A stretch of DNA of 64,000 nucleotides from Paludibacteraceae bacterium (lineage in GTDB: Bacteria; Bacteroidota; Bacteroidia; Bacteroidales; Paludibacteraceae). The notes beneath the pieces are model-generated. The model was not told the origin of the DNA and did not search any database. It saw only the letters and a program-made list of their open reading frames with translations. Below, piece after piece: positions 41,694 through 50,988 of this stretch. The translations under genes were made by a program, and so were the position numbers. The DNA lies in contig CAJOEJ010000010.1 in assembly GCA_905233375.1 (NCBI GenBank), forward strand, positions 56,830 to 120,829, written 5' to 3'. Position 1 is the stretch's first letter. Each line of letters begins with the position of its first letter.

Positions 41694-43282
41694 AATACAA
41701 TTCCAATAATTACAAGGATTACACTTATAGCAATCAACCATTTTTTCCAACTCGGCATCTCACCTTTCAGCTTCGGTGCTTTAACAATCGGGAAAGTTAC
41801 CTGCTCGGTCAGCGTGCGGCCGAAGATGACGGAGATGATTGCGTCCGCATTGATAGCCCAGCCGTTGGCGTTGAGCACCGGCGCCAGGTTACGACGACGG
41901 AGCTTGAGCCATGCCATGATCATACTCGGACCCGAGATGACCAGCAATATACAAACGAACACGATCAGCAACTGCCACCATGCGAAACCGCTCAGACCCT
42001 TTGCCACCGCCGCCAGCGCCGTACCGATCATGCCTAATGCCATACCGATGGCGGCAAAGATACCTGCGAACTTGGCGATATCGAATGCGGGTTTCTTCTC
42101 GGCATTCGGATCCGTTGCCGCGTCTGCCTTGGCGGTCAAATCGCCAAACGCCTTCGCGTCTTTCTCTGCCGCAGACTTGTTGATCTTGTCCTCCACCCAA
42201 TTCGCAAACTTACGGTACGGCGTCCAGAACGACTGACGAATAGAGATCGGGTTGTCGATGATCTTCGTCACCGTTGCGTCATAATCGAGACCGTCGTTAT
42301 CATAGAACACGGCATTCTTGCCGATACTCAGGTTATTCACCTCACCCTGCGTCACCGCTGCCACAATCGCCATCGCCTTACCCGTCTTCTGGTTCACGCA
42401 GTTGCAGTAAATCAGGTACATACCACTCAACGGCGCCTGCGCGTCATGTTTCGCCGGGTCGTTTACACGCATACACAGGTGACACGCACGCTGGTCTATG
42501 ATGAGGGTACCTGCCTCAAACGAAGCGATCGCACTGCTGTCACGGTCATAGAAGTCCTCCAGCGTCACGAAGTTACGCAGCAGGCGGTAGAAATCCCTGT
42601 GGAGCAGGAGCAGTTTGCGCAAAGGCTGGTACACGGCTTGCGCCTCCGCCAGCGCGGCGGCATTGGCTGCTTCGGCGGCACTCTTGGCTGCCTCCCACTC
42701 CGCTATCTGCGCCCCCATCTCCAGGAACTTCTTCTCGGTCATACCCGGCTTCGGAGCATCCTCTGCAATCACCGCCAGACCGAGTTTCTGCAGTTTCTCC
42801 TGCTCGAAATAAGCTGCATATTCGGCACTCTTCGCCTTGTATGCCGCTATCACATCCGCCTCCAACGGAGCCGCGGGAACCGCCTGTGCCTCAATGGTCA
42901 CCGCCCCTATGGCAGCCTCTACATCCGCCAGACACACCACTCCGTCCTTCGCTAACGGCTCAGCTACCGCCTTGAGCGACTCGTCGGCGATATTGTCCAA
43001 AGCGACCGCATCGGTCTGTTTGAGAAGCGTATCCGGCTGAACCAGCGTCGCACACAGCCACTCCGCCGTCGCAATCACCTCTTTCACACGCAGTTTGCCG
43101 TCACCGTCCAGGTCCATCAGCCCCAACGAGGCGGAACTGATCTCCAGACCCGTTGTCGGGCAGGACAAAACGGTCCACATCTTCTTATCCAACTCGCCCA
43201 GATGACGGATATCTTCACCGGACTGGATACGCACACGCGTCACATTGCCAACTGAGGCAAACGTCCATTTATAGTTACTCAT
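41645..43282 (-). CDS. Membrane protein with EF-hand-like N-terminus, unknown function
   Basis: A 545-residue protein. Near residue 55 [13 protein letters not shown] is a canonical EF-hand loop (Asp at 1, 3, 5, Glu at 12). An Ala-rich helical stretch (about 120-230) and a middle domain with [14 protein letters not shown] follow. Two or three membrane helices lie near 420-465 and 520-540, and the end is Cys-rich (CICIGPCFC). The sequence suggests a calcium-linked membrane protein, but I know no characterised member. It has a strong promoter divergent from the GldA-like gene and overlaps the LysM peptidase gene, so the two are co-transcribed. Confidence 0.75.
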   Translation of the reverse strand: MSNYKWTFASVGNVTRVRIQSGEDIRHLGELDKKMWTVLSCPTTGLEISSASLGLMDLDGDGKLRVKEVIATAEWLCATLVQPDTLLKQTDAVALDNIADESLKAVAEPLAKDGVVCLADVEAAIGAVTIEAQAVPAAPLEADVIAAYKAKSAEYAAYFEQEKLQKLGLAVIAEDAPKPGMTEKKFLEMGAQIAEWEAAKSAAEAANAAALAEAQAVYQPLRKLLLLHRDFYRLLRNFVTLEDFYDRDSSAIASFEAGTLIIDQRACHLCMRVNDPAKHDAQAPLSGMYLIYCNCVNQKTGKAMAIVAAVTQGEVNNLSIGKNAVFYDNDGLDYDATVTKIIDNPISIRQSFWTPYRKFANWVEDKINKSAAEKDAKAFGDLTAKADAATDPNAEKKPAFDIAKFAGIFAAIGMALGMIGTALAAVAKGLSGFAWWQLLIVFVCILLVISGPSMIMAWLKLRRRNLAPVLNANGWAINADAIISVIFGRTLTEQVTFPIVKAPKLKGEMPSWKKWLIAISVILVIIGIVLCAWYLGCICIGPCFC

Positions 43283-43307
43283 ACTCGTAGAATTATTAAT
43301 TTGGCTG

Positions 43308-43338
43308 CAAAGTTACGGATTTTTTTTGAGATACGCAA
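43308..43338 (-). promoter_or_regulatory. Promoter of the EF-hand-like protein/LysM operon
   Basis: CTTG (43335-43338), 19 bp, TAACTTTG (43308-43315), then GCAGCC on the - strand. Confidence 0.75.
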
Positions 43339-43354
43339 GAAAAATGCGCATAAA

Positions 43355-43386
43355 TTTGCACATGTGCGTTTTTTTTTGTACCTTTG
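43355..43386 (+). promoter_or_regulatory. Promoter of the GldA-like gene
   Basis: TTTG (43355-43358), 20 bp, TACCTTTG (43379-43386). The ATG at 43395 is only 8 nt beyond the -7 box, so the leader is a few nt or none. Confidence 0.8.
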
Positions 43387-43394
43387 CAGCCCAA

Positions 43395-44069
43395 ATGGCA
43401 ACTATCAACTGCGACATCCGTCATGTCAACAAGTCGTTCGGTACGCAGCAAGTGCTCCGCGACGTGACGCTCTCCATCCCTGCCGGACAGGTGGTGGGTT
43501 TGCTGGGTCCCAACGGCGCCGGCAAATCGACGCTCATGAAAATACTCATCGGGCTGTGGAAAGCGGACAGCGGTTCCGTTACCGCCCCCGCGCAGATCGG
43601 GTACCTGCCGGAGAACAATCCGCTGTACGAAGACATGTACGTTGCCGAATATCTCCGTTTCATGGCGGAGATGACCTGCCGTCAGTCCTCCGAAGCCCGC
43701 CGTCAGACGGTTGAATCGCTCATCGAACTCGTGGGTCTGACCCCGGAGCGGCACAAGCACCTGCGGGAGTTGAGCAAAGGCTACAGACAGCGGGTCGGTC
43801 TGGCGCAAGCAATGATCGGCGAACCGGATCTGCTGCTACTGGACGAACCGACGACGGGACTCGACCCGAACCAGCTGGTGGAGATACGCGCCCTCATTCG
43901 TGAACTGGGGAAAGAGCGGACGGTGATCCTCTCCACCCATATCATGCAGGAGGTGAGGGAGATGTGCGACCGCGTCGTCATCCTCGACCACGGCGAGATA
44001 AAAGCCGACCTGCCCATCGAAGAAGTCGGAGACCTGGAGGAGTTGTTCCACCAAAAGACGAGTATGTAA
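43395..44069 (+). CDS. ABC transporter ATP-binding protein, GldA-like
   Basis: The start is placed at ATG 43395 just below the promoter; a frame reaching 43326 would lie upstream of it. The 224-residue ATPase has Walker A GPNGAGKST (38-46), the phrase IGYLPENNPLYEDMYVAEYL typical of GldA-type ATPases, signature LSKGYRQRV and Walker B LLLLDEPTTGLD. GldA works with GldF and GldG in Flavobacterium gliding; no permease gene is next to it here. It is about 75 residues shorter than usual GldA, ending soon after the H-loop region (STHIMQEV), so the C-terminal accessory part is missing. Confidence 0.85.
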   Translation: MATINCDIRHVNKSFGTQQVLRDVTLSIPAGQVVGLLGPNGAGKSTLMKILIGLWKADSGSVTAPAQIGYLPENNPLYEDMYVAEYLRFMAEMTCRQSSEARRQTVESLIELVGLTPERHKHLRELSKGYRQRVGLAQAMIGEPDLLLLDEPTTGLDPNQLVEIRALIRELGKERTVILSTHIMQEVREMCDRVVILDHGEIKADLPIEEVGDLEELFHQKTSM

Positions 44070-44099
44070 CCCCTCCCGACCTCCCTTACAAGGGAGGAG
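44068..44099. repeat. Palindromic repeat between GldA-like gene and ruvB
   Basis: AACCCCTCCCGACCTCCCTT with arms CTCCCTT and AAGGGAG; the repeat is in the opposite orientation to most copies and abuts the stop codon. Confidence 0.85.
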
Positions 44100-44121
44100 A
44101 ATTTGAGATTTGAAATAAACT

Positions 44122-45138
44122 ATGGCAGAATTTGATATACACGCACAGATGAACGAGAAGGAGCAGGACAACGCCCTGCGGCCTTTGTGCTTTGCGGACT
44201 TTGCGGGTCAGAGCAAAGTGACCTCCAACCTGAAGATTTTCGTGGAAGCCGCCAAGATGCGTCACGAGAGTCTGGACCACGTGCTTCTGTTCGGTCCTCC
44301 GGGATTAGGCAAGACGACGCTGAGTAACATCATCGCCAACGAGCTCGGCGTGGGTTTCAAGGTGACGTCCGGACCGGTGTTGGACAAGCCCGGCGACCTG
44401 GCGGGACTGCTCACCTCGCTCGAACCGAACGATGTGCTGTTCATCGACGAGATTCACCGTCTCAGCCCGATCGTGGAGGAGTACCTCTACTCGGCAATGG
44501 AGGACTACCGCATCGACATCATGATCGACAAGGGTCCTTCGGCGCGTACCATCCAGATCGACCTGAACCACTTTACGCTCATCGGCGCAACCACGCGCAG
44601 CGGTCTGTTGACCAGTCCGTTACGGGCACGTTTCGGCATCAACTGCCATCTCGAGTACTACGATGCGGATATTCTGGCAGGCATCGTGCAACGCAGCGCA
44701 CGCCTGCTCCGGGTGGAGATAGACGAGAAAGCGGCAGTCGAGATAGCCCGCCGCAGTCGAGGTACGCCCCGTATCGCGAATGCGCTGCTACGCCGTGTAC
44801 GCGATTTTGCGCAGGTGAAGGGGGACGGAAAGATCGACCTCGAGATAGCGCGGTACGCCTTGGAGGCACTCAACATAGACACCTTCGGTCTCGACCAGAT
44901 CGACAACAAACTGCTGCTGACCATCATTGACAAGTTCCGCGGCGGACCGGTCGGCTTGACCACGATCGCCACGGCAATGGGAGAAGATGCCGGCACGATA
45001 GAAGATGTCTATGAACCGTACCTGATCAAGGAAGGATTCATCAAGCGCACCCCGCGCGGGCGGGAAGCCACCGAGTTGGCATACAAACATTTAGGCAAGA
45101 TTCCCGCCTCCTCAGACGGGCAACAGTCGATGTTTTGA
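44122..45138 (+). CDS. ruvB: Holliday junction DNA helicase RuvB
   Basis: The 338-residue AAA+ motor has [21 protein letters not shown], Walker [10 protein letters not shown], Walker [11 protein letters not shown], the sensor I block [21 protein letters not shown] and the C-terminal winged helix ([19 protein letters not shown]). RuvB drives branch migration with RuvA at Holliday junctions. Length and motifs are standard. ruvA and ruvC are not adjacent. It is preceded by a palindromic repeat and followed by a heptamer array that starts just after the stop codon, then a terminator. Confidence 0.98.
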   Translation: MAEFDIHAQMNEKEQDNALRPLCFADFAGQSKVTSNLKIFVEAAKMRHESLDHVLLFGPPGLGKTTLSNIIANELGVGFKVTSGPVLDKPGDLAGLLTSLEPNDVLFIDEIHRLSPIVEEYLYSAMEDYRIDIMIDKGPSARTIQIDLNHFTLIGATTRSGLLTSPLRARFGINCHLEYYDADILAGIVQRSARLLRVEIDEKAAVEIARRSRGTPRIANALLRRVRDFAQVKGDGKIDLEIARYALEALNIDTFGLDQIDNKLLLTIIDKFRGGPVGLTTIATAMGEDAGTIEDVYEPYLIKEGFIKRTPRGREATELAYKHLGKIPASSDGQQSMF

Positions 45139-45140
45139 TG

Positions 45141-45175
45141 ATTGGTCAATGGACATTGGTCATTGGTGATTTGGA
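45141..45175. repeat. Five-heptamer array after ruvB
   Basis: ATTGGTC, AATGGAC, ATTGGTC, ATTGGTG, ATTTGGA (35 bp), the reverse-complement type of the AATAACC arrays. Confidence 0.9.
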
Positions 45176-45180
45176 TACAA

Positions 45181-45222
45181 ACAAAAAACAGAGGAGCGAG
45201 AACTCCTCTGTTTTGTTTTTTG
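45181..45222. terminator. Bidirectional terminator between ruvB and the TerB-like gene
   Basis: ACAAAAAACAGAGGAG, loop CGAGAA, CTCCTCTG followed by TTTTGTTTTTTG. Confidence 0.9.
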
Positions 45223-45233
45223 TCTATCGGGGA

Positions 45234-45593
45234 TTAGAAACCGAGAACGCGGCGGGCGTCTTCGTACTTCAAGCCCTGGAAGCCCAGAATGCTGCCCATG
45301 AGGGTGTAAGCACCGATCTCTTTCTCGGACAACTCGTTGTCAGCCAGAAGAGCTACTACGGTCAGCGCCTCAGCCTCAAGCTTGTCAGCCTGCTCGGCAT
45401 TGCTGATGATAGCGACAGCCTGGAGAATAGACATCTCTTTGTATGCCTGTACCAGATTCTGTCTCTGCTCGTCGCTCATGTTAAAGCTCTTGATCTCTTT
45501 TGCCAATACATCAGCCTCTTCGTCTGCGAAGCCGTCCACGCGTACTACTGCATAAGCAATGTTCAATGCAGCTGCGATGTTCTGTAATTTCAT
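45234..45593 (-). CDS. Small TerB-like helical protein
   Basis: A 119-residue all-helical, acidic protein: MKLQNIAAALNIAYAVVRVDGFADEEADVLAKEI, then EEQ-type helices and a GFQGLKYEDARRVLGF end. The pattern AxxxDGxxDxxExxxI near residues 15-30 resembles the TerB/DjlA-N helical domain, which binds metal in tellurite-resistance proteins, though no other ter gene is near. It has its own promoter about 75 nt upstream and a terminator, so it is a single-gene unit. Function unknown. Confidence 0.7.
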   Translation of the reverse strand: MKLQNIAAALNIAYAVVRVDGFADEEADVLAKEIKSFNMSDEQRQNLVQAYKEMSILQAVAIISNAEQADKLEAEALTVVALLADNELSEKEIGAYTLMGSILGFQGLKYEDARRVLGF

Positions 45594-45667
45594 AATTGTA
45601 AATTAGTTAAGTCAAATACCTACTCTGTTACGGCTTTTCGGTTCCCGCCTTTTTTGTTATTCCGGTG

Positions 45668-45699
45668 CAAAGGTACGAAGAATTTTTGACATATGCAAA
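45668..45699 (-). promoter_or_regulatory. Promoter of the TerB-like gene
   Basis: TTTG (45696-45699), 20 bp, TACCTTTG (45668-45675) on the - strand, with a leader of about 70 nt. Confidence 0.8.
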
Positions 45700-45838
45700 T
45701 TTTAGAGAAAGAAAACGTGAAAAAGATACTAAAATTGTGTCCGGAATAAGATATCCGGCTCACTCAAAATCACGGGATATATACATAGTATATATAAGGT
45801 GGGGTGGGATACGTGATTGTCTCGACTCGACCTCGACG

Positions 45839-45871
45839 CGATCAGGACTCGATCAGGAAAGAATCAGGACA
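45839..45871. repeat. 11-bp tandem repeats upstream of the AAA+ ATPase gene
   Basis: CGATCAGGACT, CGATCAGGAAA, GAATCAGGACA. The period equals about one helical turn. A similar but unrelated 11-bp series is at 60836. The rest of the 436-bp gap 45594-46029 holds two promoters and paired palindromes, with no gene seen. Confidence 0.7.
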
Positions 45872-45950
45872 CGAGTATAGGTCTTATCGCCACAAAGGAT
45901 GCGTATTTGACCGTCAAAAACAAGGAAAATCAATAAAAAAATCAAAAGTT

Positions 45951-45977
45951 CACAAAATTGTGGTCCACAAACTTGTG
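45951..45977 (+). promoter_or_regulatory. Paired palindromes, possible operator
   Basis: CACAAAATTGTG (45951-45962) and CACAAACTTGTG (45966-45977) have centres 15 bp apart. The second covers the -33 element (CTTG, 45972), so a bound protein would block the promoter. Confidence 0.55.
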
Positions 45978-46003
45978 TACTTAAAATATTTTTTGTAATT
46001 TTG
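45972..46003 (+). promoter_or_regulatory. Promoter of the AAA+ ATPase gene
   Basis: CTTG (45972-45975), 20 bp, TAATTTTG (45996-46003), then GCAGC; ATG is 26 nt further. Confidence 0.75.
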
Positions 46004-46029
46004 CAGCAAATTTTTAAACTATAAGCATT

Positions 46030-47145
46030 ATGGACAAGAGTTTTGTTTACGGAATGTTTGTGGACGGAGACAACTTTACCGACCGAGTAAAAGAGACAAG
46101 AAGGCTCAAGATGGATTTTGAGCATGGAGTGAATGTAATCCTTATCTCTCCTCGTCGTATGGGTAAGACATCTCTTGTGAAGCATGTGCAGGGATTGGTA
46201 AATGAAGAGTTGGTGAAAATCGTTTATATGGATATTTATGATTGCAGAAGTGAGTATGACTTCTATAATCGTTTTGCTGAGACACTGATGAGACAAACTG
46301 CATCCCATGCTGATTTGGTAATGAAGAATATCAAGGAGTTTTTAGTACGGATTTCTCCAAAAATTTCCTTTTCTGCAGATCCTCTCAATGAATATTCTCT
46401 CTCATTAGGTATAACGCCAAAAGACTATAGTCCGGAGGAGATATTATCGTTGCCTGAAGTTATCTCAAAGAAAATAGGCAAGCACATCGTTGTTTGTATT
46501 GATGAGTTTCAGCAAGTTGGTGAATTCCCTGATTCGCTGACCGTACAAAAACGCATGCGGGGTGTTTGGCAGTTACAACGAAATGTATCATATTGTTTGT
46601 TTGGAAGCAAGAAACATTTGTTAACGGAGATTTTCCAAAGCAAACGAATGCCTTTTTACCAATTTGGCGACACAATTTATTTGGAGCCGATACCAACGAG
46701 CGAGTGGGTTCCGTTTATATGTTCACGCTTTGAACAGCAGAAAAAGCATATAAGTGCATATCATGCTGCTAAGATATGCGAGATGGTTCAGAATCATTCT
46801 TCATACGTGCAGCAATTATCATGGAATGTGCTACTGAACACAGAGACAGAAGTAACGGACGACATATTGTGTGAGTCTATGCGCGATTTGATAAATCATA
46901 ACACTGCTCTCTTTATGCAGCAAATAGAAGGGTTAACGACCTATCAAATGAATTTCTTGCGTGCGCTGACAAAAGGTGTACACAAAGACTTTACATCTCA
47001 AGAAATATTAGACGAGTACCGTTTGGGCTCCAAGTCCAATGTGACGCGTTTAGTTAATGTGTTGATGAATAAGGAATTGATTGAGAGACGAAAGGACGGT
47101 ATCTATATCTCTGATCCTGTTTTAGAGATTTGGCTAAAAGAATAA
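46030..47145 (+). CDS. AAA+ ATPase with C-terminal winged helix (ATPase_2 type)
   Basis: The 371-residue protein begins FVYGMFVDGDNFTDR, the 'F-x-G-R' box that precedes the P-loop in this family. It has Walker A SPRRMGKTSL, Walker B IVVCIDEFQQ and a sensor block YCLFGSKKHLL. It ends in a winged helix (DFTSQEILDEYRLGSKSNVTRLVNVLMNKELIERR). Such STAND-like ATPases are widespread in Bacteroidota and archaea, mostly uncharacterised. Some are linked to mobile elements or defence. Codon use is more AT-rich than the neighbours, suggesting transfer. The promoter carries paired palindromes, so it may be repressed or self-controlled. Confidence 0.85.
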   Translation: MDKSFVYGMFVDGDNFTDRVKETRRLKMDFEHGVNVILISPRRMGKTSLVKHVQGLVNEELVKIVYMDIYDCRSEYDFYNRFAETLMRQTASHADLVMKNIKEFLVRISPKISFSADPLNEYSLSLGITPKDYSPEEILSLPEVISKKIGKHIVVCIDEFQQVGEFPDSLTVQKRMRGVWQLQRNVSYCLFGSKKHLLTEIFQSKRMPFYQFGDTIYLEPIPTSEWVPFICSRFEQQKKHISAYHAAKICEMVQNHSSYVQQLSWNVLLNTETEVTDDILCESMRDLINHNTALFMQQIEGLTTYQMNFLRALTKGVHKDFTSQEILDEYRLGSKSNVTRLVNVLMNKELIERRKDGIYISDPVLEIWLKE

Positions 47146-47147
47146 AC

Positions 47148-47178
47148 AATCAGGGCGGCTCGATGAGTCGCCCTGATT
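47148..47178. terminator. Terminator after the AAA+ ATPase gene
   Basis: AATCAGGGCG, 11-nt loop, CGCCCTGATT; 10-bp perfect stem directly after the stop codon. Confidence 0.85.
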
Positions 47179-47199
47179 ATTCACTCTTTACTTTGTACC

Positions 47200-47346
47200 T
47201 TATCTCACCTGTTGACCGGTGATGGTATAGGTATGAGAGTTCGCATCAATCAACACCTGGTCGTTACGAAGATACTTGCGTCCATTATTATTACGCGGAA
47301 TAGAAACCTCGTTTATATCAACTTTACTCCTTATGCCGAATGTTCT
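47200..47346 (-). pseudogene. Orphan C-terminal tail remnant of a secreted protein
   Basis: A 48-codon open stretch on the - strand has no ATG, GTG or TTG start, follows an in-frame stop, and ends KYLRNDQVLIDANSHTYTIT then GQQVR and a stop. This matches the tail at the ends of the proteins at 21457, 22299 and 57482 (xGQLxIxxxGxxYxAxGxxx). It lies between the PII-like gene and the ATPase terminator. I read it as the remains of a larger secreted protein gene, the rest having been deleted. Confidence 0.6.
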
Positions 47347-47366
47347 TTACGCGAGGGTACGAACAT

Positions 47367-47660
47367 CTACACTGTCGCTTCGATGTTCCACACGAAAGCA
47401 CGGACGCCGACTTCCTCGTTTCGGAGGTCCAGTTTCTTTACGGATTCGAGGAGCGTGGGCACCTGGTCGTCTTCGACCACCGTGATGACGCAAGAGTTCA
47501 TCTCGGGCCACGCGTGCGTACCACGACGGGGCTCACCGCCGTTGGTACCACGACCCTGAACCTGCTCAAAGAACGTAAAGCCATTGATACCCAATATATC
47601 CAACATATATTCTACTCTACCCGTGTTCGCCTGGTTGAACACTATCATTACAGATTTCAT
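47367..47660 (-). CDS. PII-like small protein paired with the RND pump
   Basis: A 97-residue protein of ferredoxin-like (PII superfamily) pattern: KSVMIVFNQANTGRVEYML, a middle loop GRGTNGGEPRRGTHAWPEMNS in place of the PII T-loop, and VITVVEDDQVPTLLESVKKL. The T-loop tyrosine of GlnB is absent. Its ATG overlaps the RND pump stop codon (ATGA), so it is made with the pump. I recall the same pairing in other Bacteroidota, where the role is unknown. Sensing a small molecule and adjusting the pump is a plausible but untested idea. Confidence 0.8.
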   Translation of the reverse strand: MKSVMIVFNQANTGRVEYMLDILGINGFTFFEQVQGRGTNGGEPRRGTHAWPEMNSCVITVVEDDQVPTLLESVKKLDLRNEEVGVRAFVWNIEATV

Positions 47661-50600
47661 TTCGCTTCCTCCTTATTGACTTTTATGTCCATAAATATAA
47701 ACTTCTTTCTCAACGCTTCGATCTTATCGCGGTCACCGTGCTTGGTCATGGAGCCGTAGAGCACGGGCACGAGATAGAGGGTCAGGAACGTGGAAACGGT
47801 CAGACCGCCGATAACGACGATACCGAGCGGCTGCCACATCTCTGCGCCTTCGCCGGACGATACTGCCATCGGAACCATACCCAGGATCGTCGTGAACGCC
47901 GTCATGAGAATCGGACGGATACGGCTACGACCGGACATCGTGATGGCTTTGTTGAGTTCGTAGCCACGCTCGCGCATGAGGTTGATATAATCGACGAGCA
48001 CGATACCGTTTTTCACCACAATTCCGACAAGCAGTACGACACCGAGCGCACCGATCATATCGAGCGAACGACCTGTCATCCACAAAGCGAGGATCACACC
48101 CGTGAAAGCGGGGAAGATGGTCAGCATGATGATGAACGGCATTCGAAGCGACTCAAACTGCGAAGCCATGGTGATATAGACGAGCAGAACGATGAGCGCC
48201 ATCAAAAGGAGCATATCGCCGAAGGTCTCCTGCTGGTCTTCGTAGTTACCGGCGAGGTGGGTGGTATAACCGGAAGGCAGGTCAAGTTGCGGAATGACAT
48301 TCGCCTCAATATCTGCGGCGAGTTCACCCAGCGAGGTGTTATAGGGCGTCACTTTGACGGTCACAATACGCTGACGACTCTTACGCTCGATGGTAGGCGG
48401 CGCCCAGTACTCACCGATGGAAGCGACTTCGGACAGTTTCACTTTCTTGCCAGCCGGCGTCGGAATGGTGAGGTCCATGACATCCGAGATCGAGTTTCGG
48501 TCTTCCTCGCGGAGACGAACCACGATGTCGTACTCCGAACCGTCATCCTTGAGGTAGCCGCAGTTCATACCTGCCACGCGGTTTCTCAGATAGGTCGAGA
48601 TGGTCGCCGAAGACAGACCGAGACGCGAAGCTTTCTCTTTATCAACCGTGATCTTGATATCCGGACGGTCGTCCTCACGGCTGATGTTGACGTCACGTGC
48701 GCCGGGCAGCGCCTGGCACAGACGGCGTGTCTGCTCTGCCAACTGCGAAGTCTTGTCAAAATCGTAGCCGTATATCTCAACGTTCACCGTACTACCGCCA
48801 CCTCCACCGGGACCGTTGGAAGCCACCTGGCACTGGTACTCCACAATCTCCGGATAGCGTGCCATCTCCTTACGAAGGATCTCGGCTATCTCCCAGATGG
48901 TCTTCTCACGTTGCCATTTCTTCGGCAGACGAACAGTCATGGAGATCTTGTTGTTCATCGTGCTCGAGAACAATGCGGCGATCGTGGCATCATCGTTCGA
49001 ACCGGCAGAGGTGTTGATCAGCTCTATCTCCGGCACGAGAACCATGAAACGTGTCTCGAGGGCACGGGCGGTCTTGAGCGTCTCTTCGATACGCGTACCG
49101 CGTTGCAACTTGACGGTCACGCTGAGACGGCCGTTATCCTGCTCCTGCATGAAGTCCGTACCGATCTGTTTGGTGAGCACCGGTATCAGCGAAAGACCGA
49201 AAATGCCGAAGATAGCAAGGATCGTAATGAGCTTATGGTTCAGACACCAGCCGAGCGAACGCTCGTACAAAGCGTCTATCTTATCCAACATACGAACCAC
49301 GGTGCGGTCGTACCAGGAGTTCTGCCCAGCCTCGTCATCGATGAGGTTTCCGTTCTCATCCACATGCACTTTCTTGGCTCTGAGCAGCTTGGAACAGAGC
49401 ATCGGGGTGAGCGAGATAGCAACGAGCGTCGAGGTACAGCAGACGACCGTCACGATCCATCCCAACTCATGGAACATGATACCTGCCATTCCGTTGAGCA
49501 TCGTCAGCGGCACGAATACGGCAACGAGTACCAGGGTCGTCGCGATAACGGACACCCATACCTCGTTGGTCGCGTAGATAGCCGCCTCGTGCGGGTCTTC
49601 ACCACGCTCCACATGGCGCGTGATATTCTCCAACACCACGATTGCGTCATCCACCACCATACCGATAGCGATGGTGAGCGAACAGAGCGAGATGATGTTC
49701 AGCGACGAGTCGGCGACACCCAGATAGATGAACGCCACTATGAGGGCAATCGGGATGGTGATACCGATGATAAGGGTCGCACGCCATTTACCCAGGAAAA
49801 AGAGCACGACGAGCACGACGAAGAGCAACGCGTACATGACCGACTCCTCGAGCGAGTTGATCGAGTTCTGGATAGACTCCGAGAGGTCGTAAATCTTCTC
49901 TATCTTCACATCCGAAGGGAGCTGTTTCTGGATCTTGTCCAGTTCCTTGCGGACATCCTTACAGATCTGCACGGTGTTGGCACCGGTCTGCTTGGCGATG
50001 ATGAGTCGCACCGCTTCACGTCCGTTCGTCTTCTCGTCGAGCGAGAGGTCCTTGATCGTATCCTTGACCTCCGCGATATCGCGGATGAAGACCTGCTGTC
50101 CAGCAGGGGTCATGGTGACCATGAGGTCCGCTATCTCCGAGCTCTCGATGTACTCGGAACGCACCTGCATTTGGTACTGCTCCTGCGGCATCTTGACCGT
50201 ACCGGAGGAGAGGTTGAGGTTGTTCGCCGAGACGACATTACCCACCTGCTCAATGGTCAGCCCGTAGGCATCCAGTTTCTGCTGGTCGATGTTGATATAG
50301 ACGTACCGGTCCGGAGCACCCGACAGAGAGATGTTACCGATACCATCAACCTGGTTCAGCTGCGGAATGACCTCATCGTTGAGGATCTTGTCCAGACCGG
50401 CGTAGGTCTCATCCGCCGTGATCGAGTACTGCGCAACCGGCATTGCGGAGGTCGAGAGCTTGAAGATCATCGGCGTACCGCAGTTGTCCGGCAGGTTCGA
50501 TTTGGTCATATCGACATACGAGCGCACGTCGTTGACGGCTTCGTCCATGTTTGCCCCCCATTCCAATTCCAGCATGACCATAGACATATTGTCTTTGGAC

Positions 50601-50848
50601 TGCGAGGTTATATGCTTGAGGTGATCGACCGAAGTAAGGGCGTTCTCCATGAGCTTGGTGACGTTCGTCTCCATCTCGGACGCGGACGCACCGGGATAGG
50701 TCGTCATGACCGTTATATACGGCGGGTCCATCTGCGGGAACATATCCACAGGCAGCTTCATGAAGCTGTAAATACCGATCACTATTACCGCCACAAAGAT
50801 CAGGGCGGTCGTTACCGGTTTTTGTATCGCTGTTTTGTATATAGCCAT
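47657..50848 (-). CDS. RND-family efflux pump, inner-membrane component (HAE1 type)
   Basis: The start is placed at ATG 50848 (MAIYKTAIQKPVTTALIFVAV). The 1063-residue protein has the first membrane helix, the porter-domain phrase FPQMDPPYITVMTTYPGAS, twelve membrane helices in two halves, and the charged motifs GMVVDDAIVVLENI and VGIVVKNGIVLVDYIN. These motifs carry the proton-relay Asp pair. Such pumps export drugs, detergents or bile salts through an adaptor and TolC. The polyglycine patch GPGGGGGS is in the second porter loop. It is fourth in a TetR-TolC-adaptor-pump-PII operon. Confidence 0.95.
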   Translation of the reverse strand: MAIYKTAIQKPVTTALIFVAVIVIGIYSFMKLPVDMFPQMDPPYITVMTTYPGASASEMETNVTKLMENALTSVDHLKHITSQSKDNMSMVMLELEWGANMDEAVNDVRSYVDMTKSNLPDNCGTPMIFKLSTSAMPVAQYSITADETYAGLDKILNDEVIPQLNQVDGIGNISLSGAPDRYVYINIDQQKLDAYGLTIEQVGNVVSANNLNLSSGTVKMPQEQYQMQVRSEYIESSEIADLMVTMTPAGQQVFIRDIAEVKDTIKDLSLDEKTNGREAVRLIIAKQTGANTVQICKDVRKELDKIQKQLPSDVKIEKIYDLSESIQNSINSLEESVMYALLFVVLVVLFFLGKWRATLIIGITIPIALIVAFIYLGVADSSLNIISLCSLTIAIGMVVDDAIVVLENITRHVERGEDPHEAAIYATNEVWVSVIATTLVLVAVFVPLTMLNGMAGIMFHELGWIVTVVCCTSTLVAISLTPMLCSKLLRAKKVHVDENGNLIDDEAGQNSWYDRTVVRMLDKIDALYERSLGWCLNHKLITILAIFGIFGLSLIPVLTKQIGTDFMQEQDNGRLSVTVKLQRGTRIEETLKTARALETRFMVLVPEIELINTSAGSNDDATIAALFSSTMNNKISMTVRLPKKWQREKTIWEIAEILRKEMARYPEIVEYQCQVASNGPGGGGGSTVNVEIYGYDFDKTSQLAEQTRRLCQALPGARDVNISREDDRPDIKITVDKEKASRLGLSSATISTYLRNRVAGMNCGYLKDDGSEYDIVVRLREEDRNSISDVMDLTIPTPAGKKVKLSEVASIGEYWAPPTIERKSRQRIVTVKVTPYNTSLGELAADIEANVIPQLDLPSGYTTHLAGNYEDQQETFGDMLLLMALIVLLVYITMASQFESLRMPFIIMLTIFPAFTGVILALWMTGRSLDMIGALGVVLLVGIVVKNGIVLVDYINLMRERGYELNKAITMSGRSRIRPILMTAFTTILGMVPMAVSSGEGAEMWQPLGIVVIGGLTVSTFLTLYLVPVLYGSMTKHGDRDKIEALRKKFIFMDIKVNKEEAK

Positions 50849-50988
50849 TCGCTGCTGACTATGACTCGCGCGACTGCGGGCTCTGCCCTTGTATAGCGCT
50901 ACGTCATGCCCTCGCTCTTCGGTCCGCAAACACTACGTTGGTTTACGTCCCGAGTCAGAGAGCCCTCTTAGCCAGAAAAGAGGTTTTA
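50849..50988 (-). other. 140-nt spacer between adaptor and pump genes
   Basis: The gap is unusually long within this operon. It holds a hairpin CCTCTT/AAGAGG (50964-50983) and a short GGGC/GCCC stem (50878-50888). No promoter consensus or gene is seen. Confidence 0.45.

Noticed and set aside
47738..50896. A 1052-residue open frame on the + strand opposite the RND pump gene
   Set aside because: It is the antisense shadow of a GC-rich pump gene, with His/Arg/Asp-rich nonsense composition and no domain.
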